DNA of 64,000 nucleotides from contig NZ_CP021780.1 in assembly GCF_002192415.1 (NCBI RefSeq), positions 4,960,001 to 5,024,000 of the forward strand, read 5' to 3'. The stretch comes from Paenibacillus donghaensis. Lineage in GTDB: Bacteria; Bacillota; Bacilli; Paenibacillales; Paenibacillaceae. Under the pieces are notes generated by a model. It ran no database searches. It was not told the origin of the DNA and saw only the letters and a program-made list of their open reading frames with translations. Shown in pieces: positions 23,970 through 32,958 of this stretch (positions are counted from its first letter, which is position 1; each line of letters begins with the position of its first letter). The position numbers and the translations under genes were made by a program.

Positions 23970-24986
23970 ATGATTCTATATCTGACTAGTAGTAGCAAGG
24001 TTAACCTACTTGATTTTATCGAGATCGAATTAGAAATGCCGATAAAAAAATTGATTGGGTCATTTTCGCTCAATTCCTTTGTGGTCAAAGATATGCGATT
24101 TTATAACCATGTTCGCTATGTAGCAATTGAACGTGGAGCAATAAAGGAGACTGACAAAGAAATGGTACAAGCACTTTTATCATTTCAGATGATGTATAAA
24201 ATGCGAATCATTGTGATCTCGGAAGGGCTGCTAGAGAGCAGTCCTATTTTACAAGAACTGATACAGGCAGATATTCAAAACGTTGTTATTGCTGAAAAAA
24301 TAGACAAGATTCAAGATGAGCTTCGAGAGTGTTTTTCTGATGTGGGAATGTTGCGACGTAAAGCTGAGAGAGAGTTCATCTCATTAGAGGCGATGCTTCA
24401 ACTTGCACCAGTGGAAGAAGTAACACAATTTCGGTTTAACTGCACAAATGTCATAATTGCTATTGCTGGATGCGACCGGCGCGTTGGTGTGACTACTACT
24501 GCATTTAACCTAGTTTGTTGGATAAATGCCCACGGAGGAACTGCATGTTACGTTGAGGCAAATAGTAACAACCATTTGGCTCATATCATCCAACTATTCA
24601 AGCCGAAACAATCTGGAAGTGCCTTTATAATGGAAGATTCCGATTTCTATTTTAATAAAGAACTGAATCAAGATTACAACTTTATTATATTTGATATTGG
24701 AGTGCTAAAAGAAAGGAACTTACAAGAAGCTTTCTTAAACGCGGATATTAGAATACTATGTGGTTCGGCTATGCCTTATGAACTGGTTGGATTTTACCGA
24801 GCTCTAGAACGGTGCCAAAACTTCTCTGTACACGCACTTGGATTATTTGTCCCTGATAATATTAAGCCATATTTGTCACAGAGTATTAGTAAAAACATTG
24901 TTTACTGTAACAGTTCTCACGACCTCTTTGATTCAAAATCAAATAGTGGAATTTTTGAAATGTTTTTAAAAGAACATTTCATCTGA
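23970..24986 (+). CDS. CpaE/TadZ-like MinD-fold protein (second copy, degenerate P-loop)
   Basis: This 338-residue protein has an N-terminal receiver-like half (about 130 residues) and a MinD-like half with IAIAGCDRRVGVTTTAFNL near residues 165-183. There the Walker A lysines are absent (RRVGVTTT instead of KGGVGKTT). FIIFDIGVLKERN fills the switch region. The two-half layout is that of CpaE/TadZ. It is more AT-rich than the operon upstream and ends the + strand run. Loss of the lysine suggests a scaffold rather than an active ATPase; this is inferred. Confidence 0.7.
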   Translation: MILYLTSSSKVNLLDFIEIELEMPIKKLIGSFSLNSFVVKDMRFYNHVRYVAIERGAIKETDKEMVQALLSFQMMYKMRIIVISEGLLESSPILQELIQADIQNVVIAEKIDKIQDELRECFSDVGMLRRKAEREFISLEAMLQLAPVEEVTQFRFNCTNVIIAIAGCDRRVGVTTTAFNLVCWINAHGGTACYVEANSNNHLAHIIQLFKPKQSGSAFIMEDSDFYFNKELNQDYNFIIFDIGVLKERNLQEAFLNADIRILCGSAMPYELVGFYRALERCQNFSVHALGLFVPDNIKPYLSQSISKNIVYCNSSHDLFDSKSNSGIFEMFLKEHFI

Positions 24987-25046
24987 ATCTACTATATCCG
25001 TATTTCCAATATTTAAATTTTAGAAATCAATTTCCAACATTCGTAA

Positions 25047-25085
25047 AGAAGAGACATGACTAGTTATTGGAATCATATCTCTTCT
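25047..25085. terminator. Hairpin between convergent operons
   Basis: An 8-base repeat (25047-25054 / 25078-25085) with further inner pairing lies between the convergent ends of the transfer run and the PutAbiC-like gene. It probably acts as a bidirectional terminator; no clean T-run is present. Confidence 0.5.
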
Positions 25086-25108
25086 ATTTATTATATTTAT
25101 TATATTTA

Positions 25109-26413
25109 TTAAAATGGATCCAAATTCTCTAATTCATGAACATCGTTTCTCCAAATAAAATCAGATGTTACTAAATGATCATCAAAAAAATTAGTATTTT
25201 TTATTAGCAATTGGAACTTCTCTCCTTTATATGAATATACAATATTATAAAATAGCATTATTAATTCATAAGATGATAGTTGCGCTCTTAAAATCCCTCT
25301 GTACTTCCTCTTCTCATTATTGTCTTTAAAAGGGGCTTTATTGAATTCTTCATCCTGAATTAATTTTACAATTCTATACAAATTCCTGAAATAGTGCCCT
25401 AATAAGCTCTCATTTTTTTCATATACTTTTTGAAATGCGTAGACCTTTAATTCTTTCAAAGGATTTTCAACGAATTCATTTAGGTATTTTTCAACATACA
25501 TATTGGAAACACTAGCTTCATATGACTCTTTAAGGTTTAGTGCCTCTAGCCATTTTAAATACTCTACTTTGTTGAATAAAATATTTTCATTAAACCTTAA
25601 AATATGCTCTTGTTCCTCTTTATTCCATAATTTATTTGTTCCTTGTTCCATGGATACATAAAATGAGTCGTGTCTAGAAGTCTCGGGGCTGTTGGATTCA
25701 TCAAATGATGGAAATATAGGATTATTTTCTTCAAATTCTCTTATGAAATTGTTCAGATGATGGTCAATATATACCTTTCTTACTAATTCATCTAGAGCCT
25801 TTTTATTATCTACTAGTGCTCGCTCTTTTAATCCTTTTGAATAATTTTCATATATTTCAGTGTCGTAGTAGTCTCTCAGTTCCTCGTAGAATACTTTAAT
25901 GGCCTCTCTTCCTTTTTTATCCTTGTAGTTAATCTCGCTAAGAATATTATGATGCAAATTAATCATGTTAAAAAAAGTACTATCAAATTGCTGCTTTTTC
26001 ATTGTCGAATTAGTTATCTCATATTCTTCTCTTGTTTTTTTCACTTCATCTCGTTGTAATGCTAATTCTTCTTTTTGCATAATTATTGCCGCAGTTACAA
26101 ATATAATACTTGCTAATGATAAAAGGCCTACTGTAGTACCTCCGAAGTAATCACCTACAGTTCCTAAATCTTTAAAATCGTTAACATCAAATCTCTTATT
26201 TGCAACTAACATAATGATGAAAGGAACCGCCACAGCACCAAGTGCTACAACAAAGCCACATATAATCCACCAATTTTCTTTCTTTGAGAACCATGATTTC
26301 TCTTCATTATCATTGTTTTTAGAATCCGGATCCAAAAATGAGCCTCTTTTCGAAATACATATTTTATCAACTTTTTTTGATTGAATATCAAACTGAGTAA
26401 AAAATCCAAGCAA
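25109..26413 (-). CDS. PutAbiC-like abortive-infection protein
   Basis: This 434-residue protein has two membrane helices (about residues 48-70 and 90-112). A long coiled helix follows, then the PutAbiC-type cytoplasmic domain: QQFDSTFFNMINLHHNIL, GHYFRNLYRIVKLI and YRGILRAQLSSYELIMLFYNIV. The family is named for a putative phage abortive-infection role close to lactococcal AbiC. The longest frame starts at a TTG (26413) with a poor ribosome site, so the true start may differ. Its place at the edge of the cargo island fits defence. Confidence 0.82.
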   Translation of the reverse strand: MLGFFTQFDIQSKKVDKICISKRGSFLDPDSKNNDNEEKSWFSKKENWWIICGFVVALGAVAVPFIIMLVANKRFDVNDFKDLGTVGDYFGGTTVGLLSLASIIFVTAAIIMQKEELALQRDEVKKTREEYEITNSTMKKQQFDSTFFNMINLHHNILSEINYKDKKGREAIKVFYEELRDYYDTEIYENYSKGLKERALVDNKKALDELVRKVYIDHHLNNFIREFEENNPIFPSFDESNSPETSRHDSFYVSMEQGTNKLWNKEEQEHILRFNENILFNKVEYLKWLEALNLKESYEASVSNMYVEKYLNEFVENPLKELKVYAFQKVYEKNESLLGHYFRNLYRIVKLIQDEEFNKAPFKDNNEKRKYRGILRAQLSSYELIMLFYNIVYSYKGEKFQLLIKNTNFFDDHLVTSDFIWRNDVHELENLDPF

Positions 26414-26721
26414 TCGTAATGTCTGTACACTTCAGACTTAGTACTTACGTAAATAAAGACTTTAGTTTTCTCATATAATGTTAAGGCAAGAGTATTGTGT
26501 CTCATAAACATCTATCGGACTAAATTAACATATGAATATTTTGAATTATCACACTTAATCGCATATTACATTGAACTTATCGTTCTCAATCTTTACGATT
26601 CCCTTTTAAAAAATAGATTAGATTTAAAAGCAGTTCACGTGAAGTTGCGAGATTTTCACAATAATGGAACTCATATTCAATGGTACCCTAATCAAAATTG
26701 AGGAAAACCGTAAAATGAGAA
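26414..26721. other. AT-rich gap, no gene seen
   Basis: About 300 AT-rich bases lie between two minus-strand genes. Short frames in either direction lack ribosome sites and protein-like composition. The left part should hold the promoter of the PutAbiC-like gene. Confidence 0.5.
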
Positions 26722-27612
26722 TCAATTTTCCAATGCCTTTCTAATATGTGAAAATAATTTTTCAAGTAAAGCTCCGCTGTTGATATCTTCGTTATTATGT
26801 TTTAAAAGATCAACACACACCGACTCTTTAGCAATGGTAATAATTTCTGCATTTCTAATAAGATTATAAAAAACACTACAGCTTTTGGGTTCAATAGATA
26901 GATTAGAGTGAAAATAATCCAAGTCAATATCTAGAATGTATTTTACTGAGAAAGTACCCTTGTCAGAGACAACAGCAGGGCACATTTCATTTAAGATTTT
27001 AAACTTATCAAATAAAAAATCATCTTCTAAAACAATATTATCAATATCCAAATTTGAAAATGTTGAAAAACCATTCATAATCGACAATTCTGTCTCTGGT
27101 TCATAAGGTGGCATGTATACTGTCGCAAATGGATATGTGCGAGGTCTAGAAGCTATTCCTTCTCTAAAGAAAAACTTTATCGGATCAGTTTTGTGCAAAG
27201 ATAATCGCTTGGCTTCTTCTAAAGATTGAGGTTCATCAGAATAGTTATCATGACTAATAATAAACGCTTTATTAATTATTTTTGTTTCAATAGCCGTGTA
27301 AATATGCTCGTCATGTTTTAATTTCATTATTGCATTATAAACAGTATTTTGATCTCTGTAATCTATGGCTTTTATCAATGATTTCACAAGTTCCTTTTCT
27401 TTTTGCTCCCCTTTATTCTTAGAGTTATTATAAACGAAAGACAGAAAAGGACTATGTGTATCAGTATGATGATCGAGCGATATCACCACTAGTTCTTCAT
27501 TGATTTTACATTTAATTTCAGCCCAAGGCAGTAATGCAAAATGGTGGTGTTCAAAAACAAATATATGCTTGTCACCAATTATCAGTCTATCTATATTTGC
27601 TTGTTTTAACAT
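26722..27612 (-). CDS. UPF0489 family protein
   Basis: This 296-residue protein has the three UPF0489 blocks: FEHHHFALLPWAEIK near residue 19, SLDHHTDTHSP near residue 44, and YILDIDLDYFH near residue 222. The His/Asp-rich blocks look like the metal site of the arginase/deacetylase fold, so a metal-dependent hydrolase is likely, with unknown substrate. An AGGAGTG site precedes the ATG. Bacterial UPF0489 proteins are poorly studied. Here it lies inside a defence-gene cluster, which suggests but does not show a defence role. Confidence 0.8.
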   Translation of the reverse strand: MLKQANIDRLIIGDKHIFVFEHHHFALLPWAEIKCKINEELVVISLDHHTDTHSPFLSFVYNNSKNKGEQKEKELVKSLIKAIDYRDQNTVYNAIMKLKHDEHIYTAIETKIINKAFIISHDNYSDEPQSLEEAKRLSLHKTDPIKFFFREGIASRPRTYPFATVYMPPYEPETELSIMNGFSTFSNLDIDNIVLEDDFLFDKFKILNEMCPAVVSDKGTFSVKYILDIDLDYFHSNLSIEPKSCSVFYNLIRNAEIITIAKESVCVDLLKHNNEDINSGALLEKLFSHIRKALEN

Positions 27613-27720
27613 TTATCATCACTCCTTTATTGTTAGCAAAATATCATAAAGTATAGAATTTAAATTTTTTCTTCGCCCAATCTTTTTATAAATAAATACA
27701 TCACTCATTTCACGAAATAA

Positions 27721-27936
27721 CTAATTCCAATAACTAATAACTCCAATGATAAAAATAGAAATTCCAAGAACTACAATAAAAATAACTAATTGTCCCTCAC
27801 TACTCTTATAGTCTTCGATTTCATAGAAGTGTTTTAAAAAATAGTTCAAATTGGGAGCAAGAGCAGCGATTAAAATACTCGGTGCAATTAAGGCAGGCAT
27901 TCTTTCACTTTTATTATCTTCCTTATAAGCTTCCAT
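27721..27936 (-). CDS. Small two-helix membrane protein, 71 aa
   Basis: The sequence has a charged head (MEAYKEDNKSERMP) and two hydrophobic segments (about residues 15-34 and 49-69). Its start is 15 bases after the stop of the next minus-strand gene, so the two look paired. The ribosome site is weak. No family recognised. Confidence 0.5.
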   Translation of the reverse strand: MEAYKEDNKSERMPALIAPSILIAALAPNLNYFLKHFYEIEDYKSSEGQLVIFIVVLGISIFIIGVISYWN

Positions 27937-27951
27937 AAGGCTTTCTATCTT

Positions 27952-28251
27952 CTACTTCGCATAAAGGTCATTTTCAACTAAAAATTCGGTTATCACAAAA
28001 ACTTGTATGTCATGAAAATATCCTGTCCATACCGCACGAGAAGCTTTTATTGAATACTCTCTGTTAAGAATTCTACAAGTCAAGTTGTTAAAACGCTTAT
28101 GGATAAAAAACAAATAATAAATCACGACAGCTGAAAGTATTATTAATTGAAAAAACCATTTTCGCTCAGCTATAAACCACACCCAAGTTAATACTAAAAG
28201 GGGGATAATTATTGGAAAGGACAATAAGAATACCCAATACGTTAATTCCAT
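27952..28251 (-). CDS. Small membrane protein, 99 aa
   Basis: Two N-terminal membrane helices (about residues 5-27 and 33-50) are followed by a basic soluble tail of about 50 residues (HKRFNNLTCRILNREYSIKASRAVW). It forms a pair with the 71-residue membrane protein downstream. It could be a membrane effector or immunity-type protein; nothing recognisable supports either. Confidence 0.52.
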   Translation of the reverse strand: MELTYWVFLLSFPIIIPLLVLTWVWFIAERKWFFQLIILSAVVIYYLFFIHKRFNNLTCRILNREYSIKASRAVWTGYFHDIQVFVITEFLVENDLYAK

Positions 28252-28349
28252 ATGCTTATATATTAAATGTATGCTCTAACTTTTTGGTCATAATACGATA
28301 GCAATCTATCCTTCATACAGCACCTCGAGTAAAGAAATTCATTACATAT

Positions 28350-28868
28350 TTATTGCAAAATTCCCCATGTTCCTTTAGTACATTTTATAATAATTCTTTG
28401 CTCCAGCTGTGTCTTCTGTTCATTGTCTTCTACTATCTGATAATCTCCTTGATGCATCTTACAATGAGGGCAAATGTGCATAATATATTTTGAACTTATG
28501 GTTTTGCTGTAGCGATCCTCAAGGATAATTCCAAATCCTTTAGCAAATGGAATTAATGACTTTGGTTTTGAATATGAGAGATCACTAATAATCGGACATC
28601 TATTTCTAAAGTCATGCTCTATTTCAGGATTAAACATCAGAAATATTGACATTGTTTTTTTACATTCCCAGCATTGATATCCACTTCGAATATCAACCTC
28701 CCACTCAAATTGTTCTGGGTATTGAAAGGGGATTGTTTGCACAAATTCCTGGTACTCAGGCTTGTTTGTCATTTTCTTCTCTTTCATCCACAAGAAATAC
28801 GCAGGGTTTATTAAAAAAACCTCTTCAACAGTCTTATCCTTATATTTTCCAAATGTCATTATTTCCAT
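28350..28868 (-). CDS. ExoX-C-like/zinc-ribbon protein
   Basis: This 172-residue protein starts with a small domain (MTFGKYKDKTVEEVFLINPAYFLWM) that matches the C-terminal module of exodeoxyribonuclease X-like proteins. It continues with a split zinc ribbon: CWEC near residue 67 and CPHC near residue 133. Such a module suggests binding to DNA or a protein rather than catalysis, as no nuclease acidic cluster is visible. It lies just downstream of the ABC-3C operon on the same strand and might be an accessory to it. Confidence 0.7.
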   Translation of the reverse strand: MEIMTFGKYKDKTVEEVFLINPAYFLWMKEKKMTNKPEYQEFVQTIPFQYPEQFEWEVDIRSGYQCWECKKTMSIFLMFNPEIEHDFRNRCPIISDLSYSKPKSLIPFAKGFGIILEDRYSKTISSKYIMHICPHCKMHQGDYQIVEDNEQKTQLEQRIIIKCTKGTWGILQ

Positions 28869-28958
28869 ATTTAAAACCTCACAAATTCAATTTCTTGAAC
28901 ATATTTGTTTATATGGCCGGCTTTATAATAATTCCGCTTTAAGTACCAATTAATAGAC

Positions 28959-30854
28959 CTATTTTAATATCAATCCTGCATCTCCATCTACTGGGATGAA
29001 ACCATATCTTCCAACACCAATAATTTTTGTGAAATGAATATAGTTCATTTTGGATTGAACTTCTTCATTTGGATCAATATTTTCCAGAATGATAATTTGG
29101 ACGTTAGGAAAGATATGATTTAGCTCCGATAAATTTTTAAAAAAGGCTTGTTTCATATCTAAAGGAACTTCTTCGTTTAAATTAATTTCAGTTAATTGAT
29201 TTTCCCTTTCTTTATAAGTAGTTAAGGGCGAATCCAGAATTACCAAGCCAGGATGCTTTAACCCTGCTTTTTTTGTGTATTTCAAAAGGGCAATAATAAA
29301 AGCTGCGTTCAAAATTGCGCGATACCCCTTTCCATGGTTCGCTCTTTTTTTCCCCGATACGATTAAATCTTGTTCTTCATGGTCGATTGACACACTCGTT
29401 AGATCTGGATAGTTCCAATCTTTTAGCAAATTTTCTACTTCATTAGCTACATCCTCATAAATATCTTGAGTTATCTCATTAACATAATTTATTTTTTGAC
29501 TTTTTTTATTCAAATCCCTCATGATTTCAAATTGAGTAGCTTGATACTCTTCAACACGCCGTTCATTTATTTCAATTTCTTGAAATATCTTTTTCATTTC
29601 AATCAGATTTGTCAGGTATTCTTTTGCAATAAATACAACTGGTTGTAATTGTTTTTGAATATACTCGTCAATTAACCCGATTTGCTGTCGCAGTTCTTTA
29701 ACTTCCTGGCTTCTTGTGCTACTCTCTTCCTCTAAATTATTAAGAGTTCCTTTTAAATCAAAAAGTTGGGCTCTTAATTTGTTTCCCTCTTCAACACATG
29801 CAGCTTGAAGATCATCCAATTGAAAATTGTGGTTATGTTGTACCGCTTCATAACTTATAGACTGGTTGCAGATAGGGCAATTCGAATCATATAACTGAGA
29901 TACGTAATGATCACCTTCAATTAGAAACTGCAATCGATCCAAATCAGAAAGATAACTCTTTTCCAGCAAATAGAATCTTTCTAAAAGTTCCTCCAACATC
30001 ATAATTCTGGACTTCACTTCTTGTTCTTGTGTCCAAAGCGTTTTCTTCTCTTCCATATGCTTATTCATTTCTTTGCTATTATCAGAAAGTGTTCCTGCCA
30101 CACGCTCTATTTCATTATTTAATTCCTCAACATTATAATTCTCTACCTTTGCAATATTACTCTGAATTTCCCGTCTCATTTTCTGCAAAGAATTAGTTAC
30201 AATTTCTAATTTTCCTTCCAAACGAGTTTTGTATATTTTAGGGTCTTCTAATTCTGTTCCATGGCTATCATCTGCTCCTGTAAGAATTGCTTTTAAGGCT
30301 GACTGCTCAGCAGTTCTATTAGTATTTACTCCTGAGAAAACAGGAGATTCTTCTGAAATAATTTTCTCTTCATTAATCATGAATAATCCAACAAAATGCC
30401 TGAAAGAAAAAGCAACTTTAGTTCCTCTTTGATTTTTTCTTAATAACATCTCTTTGATATTTATTAATGATAAAAGAAAACTTGATAAATTCTCATCATC
30501 TTTTTTGTCATGCCTTGCTTTTAGCTTTAGAAAATTATGTAATACAGTAATTTTATCAATTTCTGACTCATACACTTGAATTGTTGATTCGCCAATATCT
30601 CTTTTTAGAGTATATGGTTCACCATCATATGTCTGTAGTTCAAGATAAATCGTTGAATAGCCAATACTTTCGTCAATTTCCTTTGGTTCATTTTTACTCC
30701 CGAACATATAATTAATCACTTGAAATATATAAGTTTTCCCGGTATCAGAGGCACCTGAAATCACATTTAAACCTTTTTTAAAGAGGATACTAGCATTTCT
30801 CTTATTTCTTCCTACCAATCGCAGTTCTGTAATAAAGAATCCTTCTACAGTCAT
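28959..30854 (-). CDS. ABC-three-component system ATPase (Rad50/SMC-like with zinc hook)
   Basis: This 631-residue protein has an N-terminal P-loop GASDTGKTYIFQVI near residues 34-47 and a long coiled coil interrupted by a CPIC zinc hook near residue 323. The C-terminal lobe has GKGYRAILNAAFIIALLKY (signature-like) and Walker B PGLVILDSPLTTY. This is the ABC ATPase of ABC-3C systems (DUF3732-type). It would sense a nucleic acid structure and control the nuclease effector. The ATG overlaps the stop of the middle component (TAATG) and follows GAGGGAGGG. Confidence 0.87.
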   Translation of the reverse strand: MTVEGFFITELRLVGRNKRNASILFKKGLNVISGASDTGKTYIFQVINYMFGSKNEPKEIDESIGYSTIYLELQTYDGEPYTLKRDIGESTIQVYESEIDKITVLHNFLKLKARHDKKDDENLSSFLLSLINIKEMLLRKNQRGTKVAFSFRHFVGLFMINEEKIISEESPVFSGVNTNRTAEQSALKAILTGADDSHGTELEDPKIYKTRLEGKLEIVTNSLQKMRREIQSNIAKVENYNVEELNNEIERVAGTLSDNSKEMNKHMEEKKTLWTQEQEVKSRIMMLEELLERFYLLEKSYLSDLDRLQFLIEGDHYVSQLYDSNCPICNQSISYEAVQHNHNFQLDDLQAACVEEGNKLRAQLFDLKGTLNNLEEESSTRSQEVKELRQQIGLIDEYIQKQLQPVVFIAKEYLTNLIEMKKIFQEIEINERRVEEYQATQFEIMRDLNKKSQKINYVNEITQDIYEDVANEVENLLKDWNYPDLTSVSIDHEEQDLIVSGKKRANHGKGYRAILNAAFIIALLKYTKKAGLKHPGLVILDSPLTTYKERENQLTEINLNEEVPLDMKQAFFKNLSELNHIFPNVQIIILENIDPNEEVQSKMNYIHFTKIIGVGRYGFIPVDGDAGLILK

Positions 30855-31357
30855 TAGAATCCCTCCCTCACAAAAGCCTCTTTTGTAAATTCCCCACCCC
30901 AACGGTCGATGTTACTCATCATAAACTCCTTAAGTTTATTATCAGGATATTCATTAAATCTTTCCGATAACAATTTGCTAACTTCTATTAATTGAATCAT
31001 ATAATGAGTTTCAAAATGTTTTAGGAACGCTCCCGAATAAGGACTGGCTTTATACAGTATCCCGTTTTGTCCAAATTCAACATCTACTAACTTCTTGCTA
31101 ATCATTAAATGAAGACCTTGGTTCATTAAATCCCGTTTGATTAAAATCTCTCCTGATCTATATGGTGTTAATGGGTGTAAGCTTTCACAGCTCGGATCAA
31201 TGTCTCCATAATGAATTAGAAGATAATCTAAATAAATAAGTCGTTGAGCATTCACTGCCTGATCCTTTAAACTATTTAAAATAACTAAACAGCGTAGCCC
31301 AATTTCCAATGGAGTATTAAACAAATATGTTTCTCTACTAATTGTTAAATTTTTCAT
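30854..31357 (-). CDS. ABC-three-component system middle component
   Basis: This 167-residue winged-helix-like protein contains LVILNSLKDQAVNAQRLIYLDYLLIHYGDID, LTPYRSGEILIKRDLMNQGLHLMISKKLV and a C-terminal helix. The small MC2-type proteins between effector and ATPase of ABC-3C systems look like this and probably link the two. ATG 31357 overlaps the effector stop (ATGA), and the stop overlaps the ATPase start, so the three genes are translationally coupled. A TTG at 31369 is an alternative start. Confidence 0.8.
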   Translation of the reverse strand: MKNLTISRETYLFNTPLEIGLRCLVILNSLKDQAVNAQRLIYLDYLLIHYGDIDPSCESLHPLTPYRSGEILIKRDLMNQGLHLMISKKLVDVEFGQNGILYKASPYSGAFLKHFETHYMIQLIEVSKLLSERFNEYPDNKLKEFMMSNIDRWGGEFTKEAFVREGF

Positions 31358-32448
31358 TTCTTCACCCAATTCAGAATGTCTTTATTCGCTAATTGATGAC
31401 AGATCCCACTTCTATCGCTTCCATCGATATATTTAATCAAAATGTTACTTGTTATTTGTAATTTCCTTGCTTCTTTAATTGTCTCTTTAAGACATTCATA
31501 TCCATTTGGATGATCATCCTCTGCGACATCTACCACTCCTCTAAATATTTCATCCTGAAGTTTTTCAAAAGGTTCATCATAAGGTAGTTCATCTCTAGCA
31601 AAACGCCTCAAAGATTCTGCTTTGTAGTAATCTTCACGTTGTCGATTGAAATGATTGTATAATTTGTCATGTTGTTTTAGGCCCTCTATCTCAAAGACGT
31701 CTTGGCCTAGGTGATCAGAATACGCATCATATAACTGCGACACATACCTTATCTCTTCAGGCTGAACAGATACTTGTGGCAATTCCGGTTGAGGTCTCTT
31801 CTTATTTAATCCCCCGCCAAACCGGTACATATAAAAAGGAGTCCTACTATACTGTTCAATTAGTGTTTGAGGAGGACAATGAGTAATTATTGAGAAATCA
31901 AAGTTTTGAATATATGCTAATAACTCCTCAGTTAATTCAATTTCTGTTATGCCAGTTATTTTATTTTTGCATTTCTCATTCCAAACGGAGATCAGGCCGG
32001 ATTTCAATCGATCTGGATATTCAATTAATTCCGCCAAGGAAGTCCCAAGCCCACAAGATGAAATCAGGTAATACTTACGAGGAACTGTATATGAACCTTT
32101 GAAAGTGTAGTAGCAAAGCTTTCCTAACTCCAACCAAAAATCACCAGGGTAAAGAGGATGGTCATAATGCTTACATTGATAGTTATCCCATACGTAGTGT
32201 GCTGAATTGCTGTTAACGATTGCTACGATGTCTCTGCCCTTATCTCCTGCAGAGCCAGAGCGATAAACAGATGAATAATCTATTTTAAGAAATCCGTCTA
32301 CCCACTCACAGATCATGTCTTCAAACTGATCTGCCGAAAATGTTCTCAATCTTTCAATTGGAGGGATCGGAATACCAAAAAGAATATCATAATTATCCGG
32401 TATTTTGGGTGCTCTAATTGGCAATAATTCACTGACCATACTATCCAC
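31354..32448 (-). CDS. ABC-three-component system effector, restriction-endonuclease-like
   Basis: This 364-residue protein opens with a PD-(D/E)xK nuclease domain: QFEDMICEWVDGFL with a candidate Glu near 43, GSAGDKGRDIVAIV with Asp 73, and YQCKHY with the Q-x-K pair at 91-93. The C-terminal half (SQLYDAYSDHLGQ through HPNGYECLKETIKEA) is the ABC-3C C-terminal adaptor (CTD). It probably degrades DNA once the partner ATPase is triggered. The GTG start follows AAGGTG. It heads the minus-strand three-gene operon. Confidence 0.85.
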   Translation of the reverse strand: MDSMVSELLPIRAPKIPDNYDILFGIPIPPIERLRTFSADQFEDMICEWVDGFLKIDYSSVYRSGSAGDKGRDIVAIVNSNSAHYVWDNYQCKHYDHPLYPGDFWLELGKLCYYTFKGSYTVPRKYYLISSCGLGTSLAELIEYPDRLKSGLISVWNEKCKNKITGITEIELTEELLAYIQNFDFSIITHCPPQTLIEQYSRTPFYMYRFGGGLNKKRPQPELPQVSVQPEEIRYVSQLYDAYSDHLGQDVFEIEGLKQHDKLYNHFNRQREDYYKAESLRRFARDELPYDEPFEKLQDEIFRGVVDVAEDDHPNGYECLKETIKEARKLQITSNILIKYIDGSDRSGICHQLANKDILNWVKK

Positions 32449-32752
32449 ATGTTCACCTTCTTATAGAAAATACAATATGATAAGTAATTCTACATTTTTC
32501 TTATTTACCCTTCCAAATTTCAACAAATTATAGTTCGTTAATCCTACTTTTCAAATATTCGGTGAATTTAGTATCTTTAATTACTATGGACAAATAATCA
32601 TCAATTATGACTTTGGGTTGAGAGTTAATAGATCCATAAATTCCACCAAAATTATTAATACTTATGTCGATTAATTATTGTCAAGATAAATGGAGTTATC
32701 AAACTTATAAAAGGAGTTTGTTATGTCGCATTAAAAAAAACTCAAAAATATT
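32449..32752. promoter_or_regulatory. Upstream region of the ABC-3C operon
   Basis: This AT-rich stretch of about 300 bases should hold the ABC-3C promoter. On the + strand, near 32710, AAAAGGAG is followed by ATGTCGCATTAA, a three-codon reading frame that may be the stub of a deleted gene. No gene is seen. Confidence 0.4.
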
Positions 32753-32880
32753 TTATTCTATTTGTCTTTTTCTTTTAGAAATGGTTCCATTAATAATGTA
32801 GGGCTTGTACCCGTTATCGAATACTGCCTTATATTTAAATCTAGCAAAGGAGCCATTCCTGTAATGAATTAATTTGAGGT
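32753..32880 (-). pseudogene. C-terminal remnant of an unidentified gene, cut by the IS
   Basis: About 40 protein-like codons (YRNGSFARFKYKAVFDNGY, then KPYIINGTISKRKRQIE and stop) are open on the minus strand up to the IS boundary. No start or matching upstream part is found on the other side of the IS. Family unknown. Confidence 0.35.
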
Positions 32881-32958
32881 TTGAAAGAAAAAAGCGCCAA
32901 CTGTATACTGGGAAACGTTCCGTCCAAAGAACAAATTCCAGCGCAGGAGGCACTCAAC

